Shown here one piece after another: positions 19,191 through 27,745 of a DNA stretch of 40,884 bases. Each line of letters opens with the position of its first letter. Within the stretch, counting starts at the first letter, position 1. Made by a program: the position numbers and the translations under genes. The DNA comes from Gammaproteobacteria bacterium (GTDB lineage Bacteria; Pseudomonadota; Gammaproteobacteria; Acidiferrobacterales; UBA6901). The stretch is from the NCBI GenBank assembly GCA_016218345.1, contig JACREH010000041.1, forward strand, positions 1-40,884, in the 5' to 3' direction. Under the pieces are notes generated by a model, which did not search any database, had not been told where the DNA came from, and was given only the letters and a program-made list of their open reading frames with translations.

Positions 19191-20189
19191 TTAGTGTTTG
19201 GCCTCGCGCTTCAGTAGATCCTCGATCCTGACGCCTACCTCGGCCACACCGCCGAAGACGGTGCCGATCTTGCCGTTCTTGAAGTTAGCGGCCGCCAGTG
19301 TGTACGCCTTGTCCGGCAGCGGTACATACTTCACTTCCTTGACCAGCGTCGGTGCCTGCTTCAGGTAGAACTCGACGAAGCTCTTGATCTCGGGCCGGGC
19401 CGCGCTCTTGGTGTTGACGTAGATGAAGATCGGGCGCGACAGCGGTTGGTAACTGCCGTTCATGACGGTATCGAGCGCCGGCAGCACCGCCGGCTTGCCG
19501 TCTTTCTCGACGATCGCCACGGCCTTGAGCTTGTCCTGGTTCTCGACATAGTAGGCCAGGCCGAAATAACCGATGGCGTTCTTGTCGCGCGCCACGCCCT
19601 GCACCAGCACGTTGTCGTCCTCGCTGGCGGTGTAGTCGCCGCGGCTCGCCTTGGCCTTGCCGTTCACGGCTTCGGTGAAGTAATCGAAGGTGCCCGAGTC
19701 GGAGCCGGCGCCGAACAGCGCCAGTTTGGCATCCGGCCACTTCGGGTTGATCTCGCTCCACTTCATGATCTTGCCCTGCGCCGCCGGCTCCCACATTTTC
19801 TTGAGCTCGGCCACGGTGATGCTCTTCAGCCAGCCGTTGTTCTTGTTGATCACCACGGTCAGCGCGTCGTAGGCCACCGGCAGTTCGATGTACTGGATGC
19901 CGGCCTTGTTGCACGCCTCCATTTCCTGCTTGAGAATCGGGCGCGAGGCGTCGGCGATGTCGATCTCGCCGCGGCAGAACTTCTTGAAGCCGCCACCGGT
20001 ACCGGAGATGCCGACAGTTACTTTCAGGCCCTTGTTGGCCTTCTGGAAGTCCTCGGCCACCGCCTCGGTGATCGGGAATACCGTGCTCGAGCCGTCCACC
20101 TTGACGAGCTTGTCCGCGGCCTGGGCCGCTAGCGCGCCGGCCACGAGCGCGGCGACGCCGAATGCAGCGAATAGTTGCTTGAATTTCAT
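19191..20189 (-). CDS. pstS: Periplasmic phosphate-binding protein PstS
   Basis: High-affinity phosphate receptor that delivers phosphate to PstCA. It is 332 residues with a Sec signal peptide of about 24 residues ([20 protein letters not shown], then AAQA). Phosphate-contact segments are [35 protein letters not shown] and [19 protein letters not shown] lies 6 nt before the ATG. It belongs to the SphX/PstS long-spacer type with two Cys in the mature chain (Cys in KKFCRG and EACNKAG), which may form a disulfide. A Pho-box-like sequence is upstream and a terminator downstream. Confidence 0.95.
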   Translation of the reverse strand: MKFKQLFAAFGVAALVAGALAAQAADKLVKVDGSSTVFPITEAVAEDFQKANKGLKVTVGISGTGGGFKKFCRGEIDIADASRPILKQEMEACNKAGIQYIELPVAYDALTVVINKNNGWLKSITVAELKKMWEPAAQGKIMKWSEINPKWPDAKLALFGAGSDSGTFDYFTEAVNGKAKASRGDYTASEDDNVLVQGVARDKNAIGYFGLAYYVENQDKLKAVAIVEKDGKPAVLPALDTVMNGSYQPLSRPIFIYVNTKSAARPEIKSFVEFYLKQAPTLVKEVKYVPLPDKAYTLAAANFKNGKIGTVFGGVAEVGVRIEDLLKREAKH

Positions 20190-20234
20190 GAAAATCCTCC
20201 GGCAAAGGGTAGTAATGGTGTTGCGGGTGTAACT

Positions 20235-20240
20235 ATTACA
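20235..20240 (-). promoter_or_regulatory. Candidate -10 box of pstS
   Basis: Minus-strand TGTAAT, a five-of-six match to TATAAT, lies 7 nt after the last Pho-box-like unit. This fits PhoB-activated promoters, in which Pho boxes replace the -35. Confidence 0.4.
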
Positions 20241-20247
20241 GTCGAAT

Positions 20248-20276
20248 GTGACGGCGTGATTAAGCCGGCATGACGG
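20248..20276 (-). promoter_or_regulatory. Pho-box-like site upstream of pstS
   Basis: On the minus strand CCGTCAT and CCGTCAC, each six of seven to CTGTCA(T/C), are 22 nt apart. That is two helical Pho repeats, with a weaker unit GCTTAAT at the intermediate 11-nt position. Location and phase fit PhoB binding; the middle unit is poor. Confidence 0.45.
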
Positions 20277-20322
20277 TTACGTGAAACCGCACGGCCGGAG
20301 TTGCCGCTACCGTCCATGGGCT

Positions 20323-21618
20323 TCACCGGGGGACCACGCGCGCCGCCGGGAACCGGCAGCTGAAGGTGCTGCCCTTGCCGGGTTCGCTCGCGATGTCGAG
20401 GACGGCATCGTGGCGGACGAGCACGTGCTTGACGATCGAAAGCCCCAGGCCGGTGCCGCCGGTGGCGCGCGAACGCGCGCTGTCGACGCGGTAAAAGCGC
20501 TCGGTCAGGCGCGGGATGTGCTCGGGCGCGATGCCTGTACCGCTGTCGCGCACCGAGAAATACGCGCCGTCCGCGCTCGCTTGCCAGCGTAATTCGATGT
20601 TCCCGCCCGGAGGGGTGTATTGCACGGCGTTGTTGATGAGATTGGAAAACGCGCTGCGTAATTCTTCCGGGTCGCCGAGCAGTGTCAGGCCGGTATCCGC
20701 CTCGAGCGTGATGCGATGGCGGCGCTCGCCGCTTAACAGCGTAGCGGTGTCCTTGAGCGAGCCAAGCAGCGCCGGCACGTCCACCGGTTCGTCGTGACGG
20801 GACGGTGGGGTGGTCTCGAGTTTCGAGAGCGTCAACAAGTCGTCGACCAGACGCTGCATGCGCAGCGCCTGTTCGTGCATGACGGCGAGATGCTTCTCGA
20901 GCTCCTCGGCGCGCGGTTGTTTCATGGCCCGCAGGGTTTCGAGGAAACCGCTCAACACCGTGATCGGCGTGCGCAGCTCATGCGAGACGTTGGCCACGAA
21001 ATTGCGGCGCATCTGCTCCAGCAGCAACAGCCGGGTCACATCGCGCCCGATAATAAGCTTCTGGCTGGCACCGAACGGAATGATCTGCAACAGGACGGTC
21101 TTCCGGGGGTTGGCCGGCGAGGACAACTCGATCGGCTCGGAGAACACCCTGGAGCGCAAATACCCAGCGAACTCCGGGCTGCGCAGCAAGTTGCCGAGGC
21201 GCAGGCCGCCGTCGCGCGGATAGGTGATGCCGAGCAACAACCCCGATGCCGGGTTGGCCCATTCGATCTCGTCGTTTTGCGAGACGATCACCACCGCGTC
21301 GGGCATGGCCGCGGCGGCGTTCTGGAAACGCTCGACCATGCCGGCCAGGCGATCCTCGCGTGTTTCGGCCTGTCTGACGAGCTTGCGAATCTCCTTGAAC
21401 ACGTCGCCCCATATGCCTTCGGCGTCGGGAATCTCGGCGCCACCGCGCGCGAATAACCAGCGTTGCAATTGATGCAGACGGTACAACACTACGGCGATAT
21501 ACCCGCCGAAGACAACGACCGCCGACAGGAACGGATGATCGGTGGCCAGCCCGAGCAACAACGCCCCGAGCGCCACGAACGCCACCACCCAGATTTCTCG
21601 CCACAGATTTGGATGCAT
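20323..21618 (-). CDS. phoR: Phosphate regulon sensor kinase PhoR
   Basis: Inner-membrane histidine kinase that phosphorylates PhoB when phosphate is scarce. It is 431 residues. Two N-terminal membrane segments near residues 9-48 have almost no periplasmic loop, as in other PhoR proteins that sense through PstSCAB-PhoU. A basic segment and a PAS domain follow (about 95-190, with AMPDAVVIVSQNDEIEWAN). The H-box is NFVANVSHELRTPITVLSGF, with the phosphorylated His. The N-box is NLINNAVQYTPPGG and the G-boxes are RDSGTGIAPEHIPRLTERFY and GGTGLGLSIVKHV. It lies 203 nt downstream of phoB on the same strand. Confidence 0.95.
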   Translation of the reverse strand: MHPNLWREIWVVAFVALGALLLGLATDHPFLSAVVVFGGYIAVVLYRLHQLQRWLFARGGAEIPDAEGIWGDVFKEIRKLVRQAETREDRLAGMVERFQNAAAAMPDAVVIVSQNDEIEWANPASGLLLGITYPRDGGLRLGNLLRSPEFAGYLRSRVFSEPIELSSPANPRKTVLLQIIPFGASQKLIIGRDVTRLLLLEQMRRNFVANVSHELRTPITVLSGFLETLRAMKQPRAEELEKHLAVMHEQALRMQRLVDDLLTLSKLETTPPSRHDEPVDVPALLGSLKDTATLLSGERRHRITLEADTGLTLLGDPEELRSAFSNLINNAVQYTPPGGNIELRWQASADGAYFSVRDSGTGIAPEHIPRLTERFYRVDSARSRATGGTGLGLSIVKHVLVRHDAVLDIASEPGKGSTFSCRFPAARVVPR

Positions 21619-21738
21619 GCGTTATTGACCCGGTACGATGATTCTTGAACGAAGGCGGTTGGCGAAAAGCATTTTCCGGCCTGGGTGACGACACGGATGT
21701 GCCGGGTCGATAACGAAAAGTATCATAAATGATTTTTC

Positions 21739-21830
21739 GATTATTGAGGCGGCCAGACGGCCTCGATCCAGGGCCATGGCAAAATAGACCATCGGAAGTG
21801 GGCAAGTGGAATCATGCCGCCTCAATAATC
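21739..21830. repeat. 15-bp inverted repeat flanking the phoB stop codon
   Basis: GATTATTGAGGCGGC at 21739-21753 is the exact reverse complement of GCCGCCTCAATAATC at 21816-21830. The second arm includes the last two codons and stop of phoB on the minus strand. The arms are 62 nt apart with a smaller hairpin between them. Confidence 0.8.
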
Positions 21831-22514
21831 TTGACTCGAGAACCGATAACCTGCGCCGCGGACGGTCTGGACCAGGCGGTCGTGACCGCTGGCGGTGAGC
21901 GCCTTTCGCAGCCGGCGGATGTGCACGTCGATGGTGCGTTCCTCGACGTACACGTTGTTTCCCCAGACATCGTTCAGTAGACGCTCGCGGCTGTGCACGC
22001 GCTCGGGGTGGGTCATGAAAAAATGCAGCAGCCGGAATTCGGTCGGGCCGAGCTCGATCGCTCGTTTCCCGGCATGCACCCGATGGCTGGCAGGGTCGAG
22101 CGTGAGGCCGCCGCTCTCGACCGGCAGGTCGGTGCTGTGCGGCGCGGCGCGGCGCAGCAGCGCCTTGATGCGCGCCGCGAGTTCGCGGGTCGAGAACGGT
22201 TTGGTGATGTAGTCGTCGGCGCCGGTGTCGAGCCCGCGCACCTTGTCTTCCTCTTCGGTGCGCGCGGTCAGCATGATGATCGGGATATCCCGGGTGAGGC
22301 GCTCGCGCCGTAGGCGGCGCGCGAACTCCACGCCGCTCACCCCCGGCAGCATCCAATCGAGCAGGATAAGGTCGGGCGGGTCAGCCACGATCTGCGCTTG
22401 GGCTTGGGTAGTGTCCTCGGCCTCCAGGCATTCGTAGCCGGCCTCGCGCAGGCTGAGGCCGAGCATCGCCCGGATCGCCGGCTCGTCATCGACTATCAGA
22501 ATTTTGCCGCGCAT
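21822..22514 (-). CDS. phoB: Phosphate regulon response regulator PhoB
   Basis: OmpR-family transcription factor. It is 230 residues. The receiver domain (1-120) has acidic-pocket DDE near residue 10, phospho-acceptor Asp in [10 protein letters not shown] and the conserved Lys in [12 protein letters not shown]. The C-terminal winged helix (about 130-228) has [32 protein letters not shown] and the recognition segment [14 protein letters not shown]. This composition is characteristic of PhoB rather than other OmpR members. A Pho-box-like site lies about 50 nt upstream, consistent with autoregulation. It is divergent from the DUF971 gene. Confidence 0.96.
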   Translation of the reverse strand: MRGKILIVDDEPAIRAMLGLSLREAGYECLEAEDTTQAQAQIVADPPDLILLDWMLPGVSGVEFARRLRRERLTRDIPIIMLTARTEEEDKVRGLDTGADDYITKPFSTRELAARIKALLRRAAPHSTDLPVESGGLTLDPASHRVHAGKRAIELGPTEFRLLHFFMTHPERVHSRERLLNDVWGNNVYVEERTIDVHIRRLRKALTASGHDRLVQTVRGAGYRFSSQDY

Positions 22515-22564
22515 GGCTGGTAAACGTCCGGTTGGCCGCGATTGATCGTTTCGACTGTCATTTC

Positions 22565-22582
22565 ATAACATAAATATTACAA
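22565..22582 (-). promoter_or_regulatory. Pho-box-like site upstream of phoB
   Basis: On the minus strand TTGTAAT-ATTT-ATGTTAT: two 7-nt units 11 nt apart, each five of seven to CTGTCAT, with an AT-rich spacer as in true Pho boxes. It lies about 50 nt before the phoB ATG. Confidence 0.5.
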
Positions 22583-22663
22583 TTTGGTTACTTGGGGGGC
22601 GCAAATCCGCCCGTCAGCGCGCTGTCCGGCCGGCAGCAACGCACCGCCTGCACCGGGAACCGG

Positions 22664-22669
22664 TATAAT
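22664..22669 (+). promoter_or_regulatory. Candidate -10 box for the DUF971-ubiE transcript
   Basis: Exact TATAAT, 26 nt before the DUF971 ATG. No good -35 hexamer sits 17 nt upstream. Confidence 0.45.
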
Positions 22670-22695
22670 TTCCGGCTCAGAAGCCAGGACTGAAT

Positions 22696-23073
22696 ATGCG
22701 CAAAAACACCGTTCGACCGACCGACATCAAACTGCATCAGAAATCCCGCCTGCTCGAGATCGCCTTCGACGACGGCCGCCATTTCAAGCTGCCCTGCGAG
22801 TATCTGCGCGCCTATTCGCCGTCGGCCGAGGTGCGCGGCCACGGTCCCGGCCAGGAGGTGTTGCAGGTCGGCAAGGAGAACGTGAACATCACCCAAATCG
22901 AGCCGGTCGGCAGTTACGCGGTGTGCCTGCATTTCGACGACGGCCATAACACCGGCATTTACTCCTGGGATTGGCTGCATCACCTCGGGGTCGATCAAGA
23001 GCAATTATGGAACGAGTATCTCACGCGCCTCGCCCAGGCCGGCCACGTCCGCCAACCCAAGCCGGTCGGTTGA
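22696..23073 (+). CDS. DUF971 (GBBH-like N-terminal domain) protein
   Basis: 125-residue protein made of a single gamma-butyrobetaine-hydroxylase-like N-terminal domain. The pattern [34 protein letters not shown] is typical of DUF971. It is followed by [37 protein letters not shown]. Homologues occur alone in many Proteobacteria, often next to ubiE, and have been linked to Fe-S or metal handling, but no firm function is known. CAGGA lies shortly before the ATG. Four bases separate its stop from ubiE, so the two are probably translated from one message. Confidence 0.9.
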   Translation: MRKNTVRPTDIKLHQKSRLLEIAFDDGRHFKLPCEYLRAYSPSAEVRGHGPGQEVLQVGKENVNITQIEPVGSYAVCLHFDDGHNTGIYSWDWLHHLGVDQEQLWNEYLTRLAQAGHVRQPKPVG

Positions 23074-23077
23074 TGGC

Positions 23078-23842
23078 ATGACCACGCCCGACAATAACCA
23101 TCGCAAGACCGCCGACTTCGGCTTCCGCCAGGTGCCGGAGGACGCCAAGGCCGGCCTGGTCGGCGAGGTGTTCACCTCGGTGGCGGATAACTACGATCTC
23201 ATGAACGACGTCATGTCGTTCGGCATCCATCGGCTGTGGAAACGGTTCGCCGTGTCCCAAGCCGGGGTGCGGGCCGGACAGCGGGTGCTCGACGTCGCCG
23301 GCGGCAGCGGCGATCTCGGCGTGCACTTCGCCCGCCAGGCCGGGCCGCGCGGGCTGGTGGTCAGCGCCGACATCAACGCCGCGATGCTGGCGCACGGCCG
23401 CGACCGGCTGATCGATGAAGGTATTGTCGCCAACGTCGAATTCGCCCAGGCCGACGCCGAACGCCTGCCGTTCGCCGACAATTATTTCGATTGCGTCAGC
23501 ATCGCTTTCGGTCTGCGTAACGTCACCCGCAAGGACCGGGCGCTGGCGTCCATGCAACGGGTGTTGAAACCGGGCGGCCGCCTGATCGTGCTGGAGTTCT
23601 CGCACCCGGTGCTGCCCGGCCTGGGCCGGCTGTACGACGCCTATTCGTTCAATGTCGTGCCGCTCATGGGCCGGTTGATCGCCCACGACGAGGCCAGCTA
23701 TCGCTACCTGGTCGAGTCGATCCGCAAACATCCCGACCAGGAGCAACTGAAAGCGCTCATGGAACAGGCCGGTTTCGAGCGGGTGCATTATTTCAATTTG
23801 AGCGGCGGGATCGTGGCGCTGCATAAGGGGTACAAGTTTTGA
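23078..23842 (+). CDS. ubiE: Ubiquinone/menaquinone C-methyltransferase
   Basis: SAM-dependent methyltransferase acting on the quinone ring in ubiquinone (and menaquinone, if made) synthesis. It is 254 residues. [34 protein letters not shown] is the UbiE N-terminal signature. The SAM site is [12 protein letters not shown] near residue 68, with acidic residue in [11 protein letters not shown], then [23 protein letters not shown] and the C-terminal [14 protein letters not shown]. It is followed by an intrinsic terminator and a long repeat-rich gap, so ubiJ-ubiB may need their own promoter here, although the gene order ubiE-ubiJ-ubiB is kept. Confidence 0.97.
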   Translation: MTTPDNNHRKTADFGFRQVPEDAKAGLVGEVFTSVADNYDLMNDVMSFGIHRLWKRFAVSQAGVRAGQRVLDVAGGSGDLGVHFARQAGPRGLVVSADINAAMLAHGRDRLIDEGIVANVEFAQADAERLPFADNYFDCVSIAFGLRNVTRKDRALASMQRVLKPGGRLIVLEFSHPVLPGLGRLYDAYSFNVVPLMGRLIAHDEASYRYLVESIRKHPDQEQLKALMEQAGFERVHYFNLSGGIVALHKGYKF

Positions 23843-23848
23843 GGTGGT

Positions 23849-23877
23849 ATCGCCTGCGGCGATGGGTTTTATTTTTT
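23849..23877 (+). terminator. Intrinsic terminator of ubiE
   Basis: ATCGCC-TGC-GGCGAT, three G, then TTTTATTTTTT, starting 7 nt after the ubiE stop. Confidence 0.8.
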
Positions 23878-24298
23878 GCGGTTCCCGCACCGCAGGCGGG
23901 GTACTTTCTTGTCGCGACAAGAAAGTACCCAAAGAAGCGCCGCCCCTCCGGCGCGACTACCCCTGCGCTTCTCGGCCGAGGCGGGGGTTGGCCGACAGGA
24001 CTTCCATGTCCTGCGGCCAACGCGCGTATCCCATACGCGCCCCTGGCGGGCCTGATCCGCCTCGGCCTGCGATGCTCGGCGCGCCGGAAAGGGGGGAACG
24101 TCAAAACCGTAGCATCAACACCCGAACATCAAAGCCCTAAGGTTTTTGGTTTTGGAGTAGGTGTTAGGTTTAGGTGTTCGCCCCTTGAGTCGACGACGGG
24201 GCAAAATGGTTTTGGTGACTTTTGCCGAAACAAAAGTCACTCGTGCGCGCGGCGACACGCGCATCGAAAATGACATCGCCGGAGGCGATACTAAAACA
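23878..24298. repeat. Complex palindromic repeat region between ubiE and ubiJ
   Basis: It begins with a perfect 30-bp palindrome at 23900-23929 (half-site GGTACTTTCTTGTCG). A long stem follows at 23987-24021 (GTTGGCCG/CGGCCAAC continued by CAGGAC/GTCCTG, loop TTCCAT), then GCGCGTAT-CCC-ATACGCGC at 24022-24040. It ends with a GTGACTTTTG/CAAAAGTCAC inverted pair around 24217-24241 and ATCGCC-GGA-GGCGAT near 24275-24289. No convincing gene is inside. It looks like one or two nested non-autonomous repeat elements. Confidence 0.7.
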
Positions 24299-24904
24299 GT
24301 GACACTTATTATTAACACTGTCATAGAAGAACTCGGCAACCGGCTGCTGCGTCTCGATCCCGAGACGCTGGCACGTCTCGGCGAACTGCACGGCAAGGTG
24401 ATCGGCATCGAGTTGGTCGGGGCGGCGAAGACGCTGTATATCCTGCCGTCGGAGGCCGGCCTGCGGCTGCTGGCGGCGCACGACGCCGCGCCGGACGTGA
24501 TGCTGCGCGGCGAGCCGGCGGTGTTCGCGCGCCTGGCGTTCGGTGGCGCCACGACGCGCGCCGGCGAGCTTCAGATCAGCGGCGATCTCGAACTCGGCCA
24601 GCGGTTCCAGCAGGTGCTGCGCGCGCTCGACATCGACTGGGAAGAGCAGGTCGCGGGCCTGGTCGGCGACGTGCTGGCCCACCAACTCGGGCGCGTGGCG
24701 CGCGGCGCGCGTGCCTGGCAGGCGCAGGCGGTGCGCACCCTGGGCATGGACGTGCGCGAATACCTGCAAGAAGAAAGCCGGATACTGCCGACGCGGGGCG
24801 AGGTCGAGGCGTTTCTGGATGCGATCGACGGGCTGCGTGCCAGTGCCGACCGGCTCGAGCAACGCGTGGCGCGGCTGCGCACGCGGGCGGAGGCGGCGAA
24901 GTAA
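24299..24904 (+). CDS. ubiJ: Ubiquinone biosynthesis accessory factor UbiJ (SCP2 domain)
   Basis: Lipid-binding scaffold protein of the Ubi metabolon that makes ubiquinone under air. It is 201 residues from GTG (MTLIINTVIEELGNRLLRLD). An SCP2 sterol-carrier-like domain covers about residues 10-110 (IGIELVGAAKTLYILPSEAGLRLL and MLRGEPAVFARLAF). A C-terminal helical, coiled-coil-like part follows (RVARGARAWQAQAV to LEQRVARLRTRAEAA). The frame is open 46 codons further upstream, but that part is repeat DNA; a GGAGG 13 nt before the GTG is the best ribosome site. The stop overlaps the ubiB ATG by one base. Confidence 0.88.
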   Translation: MTLIINTVIEELGNRLLRLDPETLARLGELHGKVIGIELVGAAKTLYILPSEAGLRLLAAHDAAPDVMLRGEPAVFARLAFGGATTRAGELQISGDLELGQRFQQVLRALDIDWEEQVAGLVGDVLAHQLGRVARGARAWQAQAVRTLGMDVREYLQEESRILPTRGEVEAFLDAIDGLRASADRLEQRVARLRTRAEAAK

Positions 24905-26559
24905 TGCTGCGTCCGGCACAGGCGGGGCGGATGCTGCGCATCACCCAGGTGTTCGTGCGTCACGAACTCGACGAGTTCGTGCGCGCCTTGCACCTGTTCC
25001 GTCCCTATCGGTTGGTGCTGCGGTTGTGCATGCCGTGGCGCTGGCTGCGCCGGCCGACGCGGCCGCGCGCCCAGCGGCTGCGCGAGGCGCTGGAGGAACT
25101 CGGGCCGATCTTCGTAAAGTTTGGCCAGGTGCTTTCGACTCGCCCCGATCTCCTGCCGGACGACATCGCCGAGGAACTGAGCAAGCTCCAAGACCAGGTG
25201 CCGCCGTTCCCCGGCGCGCAGGCGCGCGCCGTGATCGAGCAGGCGTACGGCGCCAAACTCGAGAATTATTTCAGCGCCTTCGATCTGACGCCGATCGCCT
25301 CGGCGTCGGTGGCGCAGGTGCATATCGCCCGGCTGCACGACGGCACCGAGGTGGCGGTCAAGGTGTTGCGTCCCGGCATCGAGCCGGTGATCGAGCGCGA
25401 TCTCGACCTGCTCTACGTCCTGGCGCGACTGGCCTTGCGCTATTGGCCGGACGCCCGGCGGCTGCGCCCGCTCGACGTGGTCGACGAGTATTCCAAGACC
25501 ATCCACGGCGAACTCGACCTGATGCGCGAGGCCGCCAACGCCAGCCACCTGCGCGCCAACTTCGAAGGTTCCAGCCTGTTGTACGTGCCGAAGATCTTTT
25601 GGGATTACACCCGCCGCGAGGTGATGGTGATGGAACGCATCCATGGCATCCCGATCAGCAACGTCCAGGCGTTGCGCGACGCCGGCGTCGATCTGCGCAA
25701 GCTCGCCCACGACGGCGTGGAGATATTCTTCACCCAGGCGTTCCGCGACGGCTTCTTTCACGCCGACATGCACCCCGGCAATATCTTCGTCACGCCCGAC
25801 GGCCAGTACCGGGCGGTCGATTTCGGCATCATGGGCAGCTTGAGCGACGCCGACAAACACTATCTGGCCGAGAATTTCCTGGGGTTCTTCAATCGCGATT
25901 ACCGGGCGGTGGCCGATGCCCATCTGCGCGCCGGCTGGGTGCCGGCCGATACCCGCCCCGAGGAATTCGAGGCCGCGATCCGGGCGGTGTGCGAGCCGAT
26001 CTTCGCGAAGCCGCTGAAGGACATCTCGTTCGGCCGGTTGCTGCTGCGGCTGTTCCAAACCGCGCGGCGCTTCGACATGGAGATTCAACCGCAGCTGGTG
26101 TTGCTGCAAAAGACCCTGTTCAACATCGAGGGCCTGGGGCGCCGGCTCTATCCCGAGCTCGACCTGTGGGAAACCGCCAAGCCGTTCCTGGAGAAGTGGA
26201 CGCGTGCGCAGTACGGCCCGCGGGCGTTGTTGCGCACCCTCAAGCGCGAACTGCCGCGCTGGTGGCGGGCGCTGCCGGAATCGCCGGGAACGCTCTATGA
26301 AATCCTGCGCAAGACCGGGCGCGGCGAGCTTGAGATTCGCTGGCGCTCGCAGGAGTTGGAGCGGCTGCGCCGCGAGCTGCGCGGCAACCACCGGCGGCTG
26401 TGGCTGGCGGTGGTCGGCGGCAGCCTGGTGATCAGCGCCGCACTGCTGGCCGGAACTCCGGCGCCGCACTGGCTGGGGTTATCGGTCTGGACCTGGGTGC
26501 TGGGCGCGAGCGGCGCGGCGCTGGTCGTCCTGGCCTGGCCCGGCCGGCGGATGCGCTAA
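24904..26559 (+). CDS. ubiB: Ubiquinone biosynthesis atypical kinase/ATPase UbiB
   Basis: Membrane-associated member of the ABC1/ADCK/UbiB family, needed for aerobic ubiquinone synthesis. It is 551 residues. The family KxGQ motif is KFGQ at 72-75 within IFVKFGQVLSTRPDLLP. The ASVAQVH loop is near 138, with the usual Lys in VAVKVLRPG, catalytic FFHADMHPGN near 289 and DFG in YRAVDFGIMG near 307. Two C-terminal membrane segments lie at about 500-545. The start codon overlaps the ubiJ stop (TAATG), so translation is coupled. Confidence 0.97.
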   Translation: MLRPAQAGRMLRITQVFVRHELDEFVRALHLFRPYRLVLRLCMPWRWLRRPTRPRAQRLREALEELGPIFVKFGQVLSTRPDLLPDDIAEELSKLQDQVPPFPGAQARAVIEQAYGAKLENYFSAFDLTPIASASVAQVHIARLHDGTEVAVKVLRPGIEPVIERDLDLLYVLARLALRYWPDARRLRPLDVVDEYSKTIHGELDLMREAANASHLRANFEGSSLLYVPKIFWDYTRREVMVMERIHGIPISNVQALRDAGVDLRKLAHDGVEIFFTQAFRDGFFHADMHPGNIFVTPDGQYRAVDFGIMGSLSDADKHYLAENFLGFFNRDYRAVADAHLRAGWVPADTRPEEFEAAIRAVCEPIFAKPLKDISFGRLLLRLFQTARRFDMEIQPQLVLLQKTLFNIEGLGRRLYPELDLWETAKPFLEKWTRAQYGPRALLRTLKRELPRWWRALPESPGTLYEILRKTGRGELEIRWRSQELERLRRELRGNHRRLWLAVVGGSLVISAALLAGTPAPHWLGLSVWTWVLGASGAALVVLAWPGRRMR

Positions 26560-26611
26560 CGGGATCGACGGTCGCGGAATCCGCCGGGCTTGTGCTAGGC
26601 TTGGCACTAGA

Positions 26612-27553
26612 ATGATGTCAGCACGACGCAATGCCATCGCGACCGGCGCAGGGTTGGCCGGGTTGGTGGCGAGCGTTGTTCCGGCGCTGGCCGAACTCCC
26701 CTACCGTTACACCCTCGATCCTGGCATCGAAGCGGCCGCCGACATCGATGACGCGCTCGCCGGCCGGCGCCTGCCGATGGTCGAGGCCGCCGCCGAACCG
26801 GGCGCGCGGCTGCGCTTGCCGGGCCTCGAGCGGACCTATTTCGGGCTGGGCGACCGCTATCTGTTCGCCACCGACAAATTCCTGTTCATGCACGTCGCCA
26901 CCCCGGAAACCGCGACGGCGCGCGCCGATAACGGCCTGCCCGATCTGGTCGGCGGCATCGGCTACGGCGATGGCGGCCACCGCTTCAGCATTCCGATCGT
27001 GCACCAAACCCTGTTGTCCGAAGACCGCGTGCGTCGCCTCGACGCTTATGGGCTCGAATGGCGCGGCCGGTTCGGCGTCGGCCACGAGCTGGCGCTGTCG
27101 GCGCGGCACGGCGAATACGGCGCGCTCGACGGAGGCGGGCGCGACAGCGCCGGCAACGTCGCCCAGTTCGCCTGGAGCGGCGCGTTCGCCGGCAGTTACC
27201 GGCCGCGGCTCGTGGGCAGCGTTTTCCTGGGCGACGAAACCGCCAAGGACAAGGGGCCGAAGTGGTTCGGCCGCAAGTATTACGGTCTGAGTGTCGACGG
27301 GCGGTTCACGCCGTTCGAGAAACACACGCCATATGCCTCGTTGTACCTGCAACGCAGCGACTACGACGCGGTCGAGACGCTGACGGCGCGACGCGAGGAT
27401 TACTCGCGGCTGGCCGCGGGCTGGAACTGGCAGGTGCGGCCGAACTGGGGGCTGCGCGCCGAGGCCTACTATGTTCTGAACTCCTCGGCCCAGTCGGCCT
27501 ACGACTACGAGCGCGGCCAAATCCTGTTCAGCACGCGCTTCGATTTCAAATAA
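26612..27553 (+). CDS. Predicted outer-membrane beta-barrel protein
   Basis: 313 residues with a signal peptide (MMSARRNAIATGAGLAGLVA, then SVVPALA). A C-terminal half follows of alternating amphipathic strands rich in Tyr, Trp and Gly, ending in FSTRFDFK with the terminal aromatic-plus-one pattern of barrels. The segments RREDYSRLAAGWNWQVRPNW and GLRAEAYYVLNSSAQSAYDYERGQ resemble the barrel part of SLAM/DUF560 proteins, but no TPR region precedes it. Two adjacent ATGs (26612, 26615) are possible and the ribosome site is weak. It follows ubiB by 52 nt and may ride on that transcript; the function is not known. Confidence 0.65.
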   Translation: MMSARRNAIATGAGLAGLVASVVPALAELPYRYTLDPGIEAAADIDDALAGRRLPMVEAAAEPGARLRLPGLERTYFGLGDRYLFATDKFLFMHVATPETATARADNGLPDLVGGIGYGDGGHRFSIPIVHQTLLSEDRVRRLDAYGLEWRGRFGVGHELALSARHGEYGALDGGGRDSAGNVAQFAWSGAFAGSYRPRLVGSVFLGDETAKDKGPKWFGRKYYGLSVDGRFTPFEKHTPYASLYLQRSDYDAVETLTARREDYSRLAAGWNWQVRPNWGLRAEAYYVLNSSAQSAYDYERGQILFSTRFDFK

Positions 27554-27593
27554 AATCTCAGCGGCTCGGAGGAAGAGAGCGCTTGTAATAATT

Positions 27594-27717
27594 TTTGACG
27601 CAGAGACGCAGAGGCGCGGAGAAAGCCAAAAACGTATCGGGAGGGTACACCCAACACGTAATTCTGCTGGATCAGCTTTTTAACAAGAAACGCCTTTCTC
27701 TGCGTCTCTGCGTCAAG
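27594..27717. repeat. GACGCAGAG-family inverted repeat, copy 2
   Basis: TTGACGCAGAGACGCAGAGG on the left and CTTTCTCTGCGTCTCTGCGT on the right pair over about 24 bp with a few mismatches, enclosing about 65 nt. It lies between the convergent barrel and DJ-1 genes. Confidence 0.85.
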
Positions 27718-27745
27718 AACTCATAAGAGTTAATTTCTAACAAAC

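Noticed and set aside
24161-24298. N-terminal extension of ubiJ by 46 codons
   Set aside because: The added residues are translated palindromic repeat and do not resemble UbiJ.
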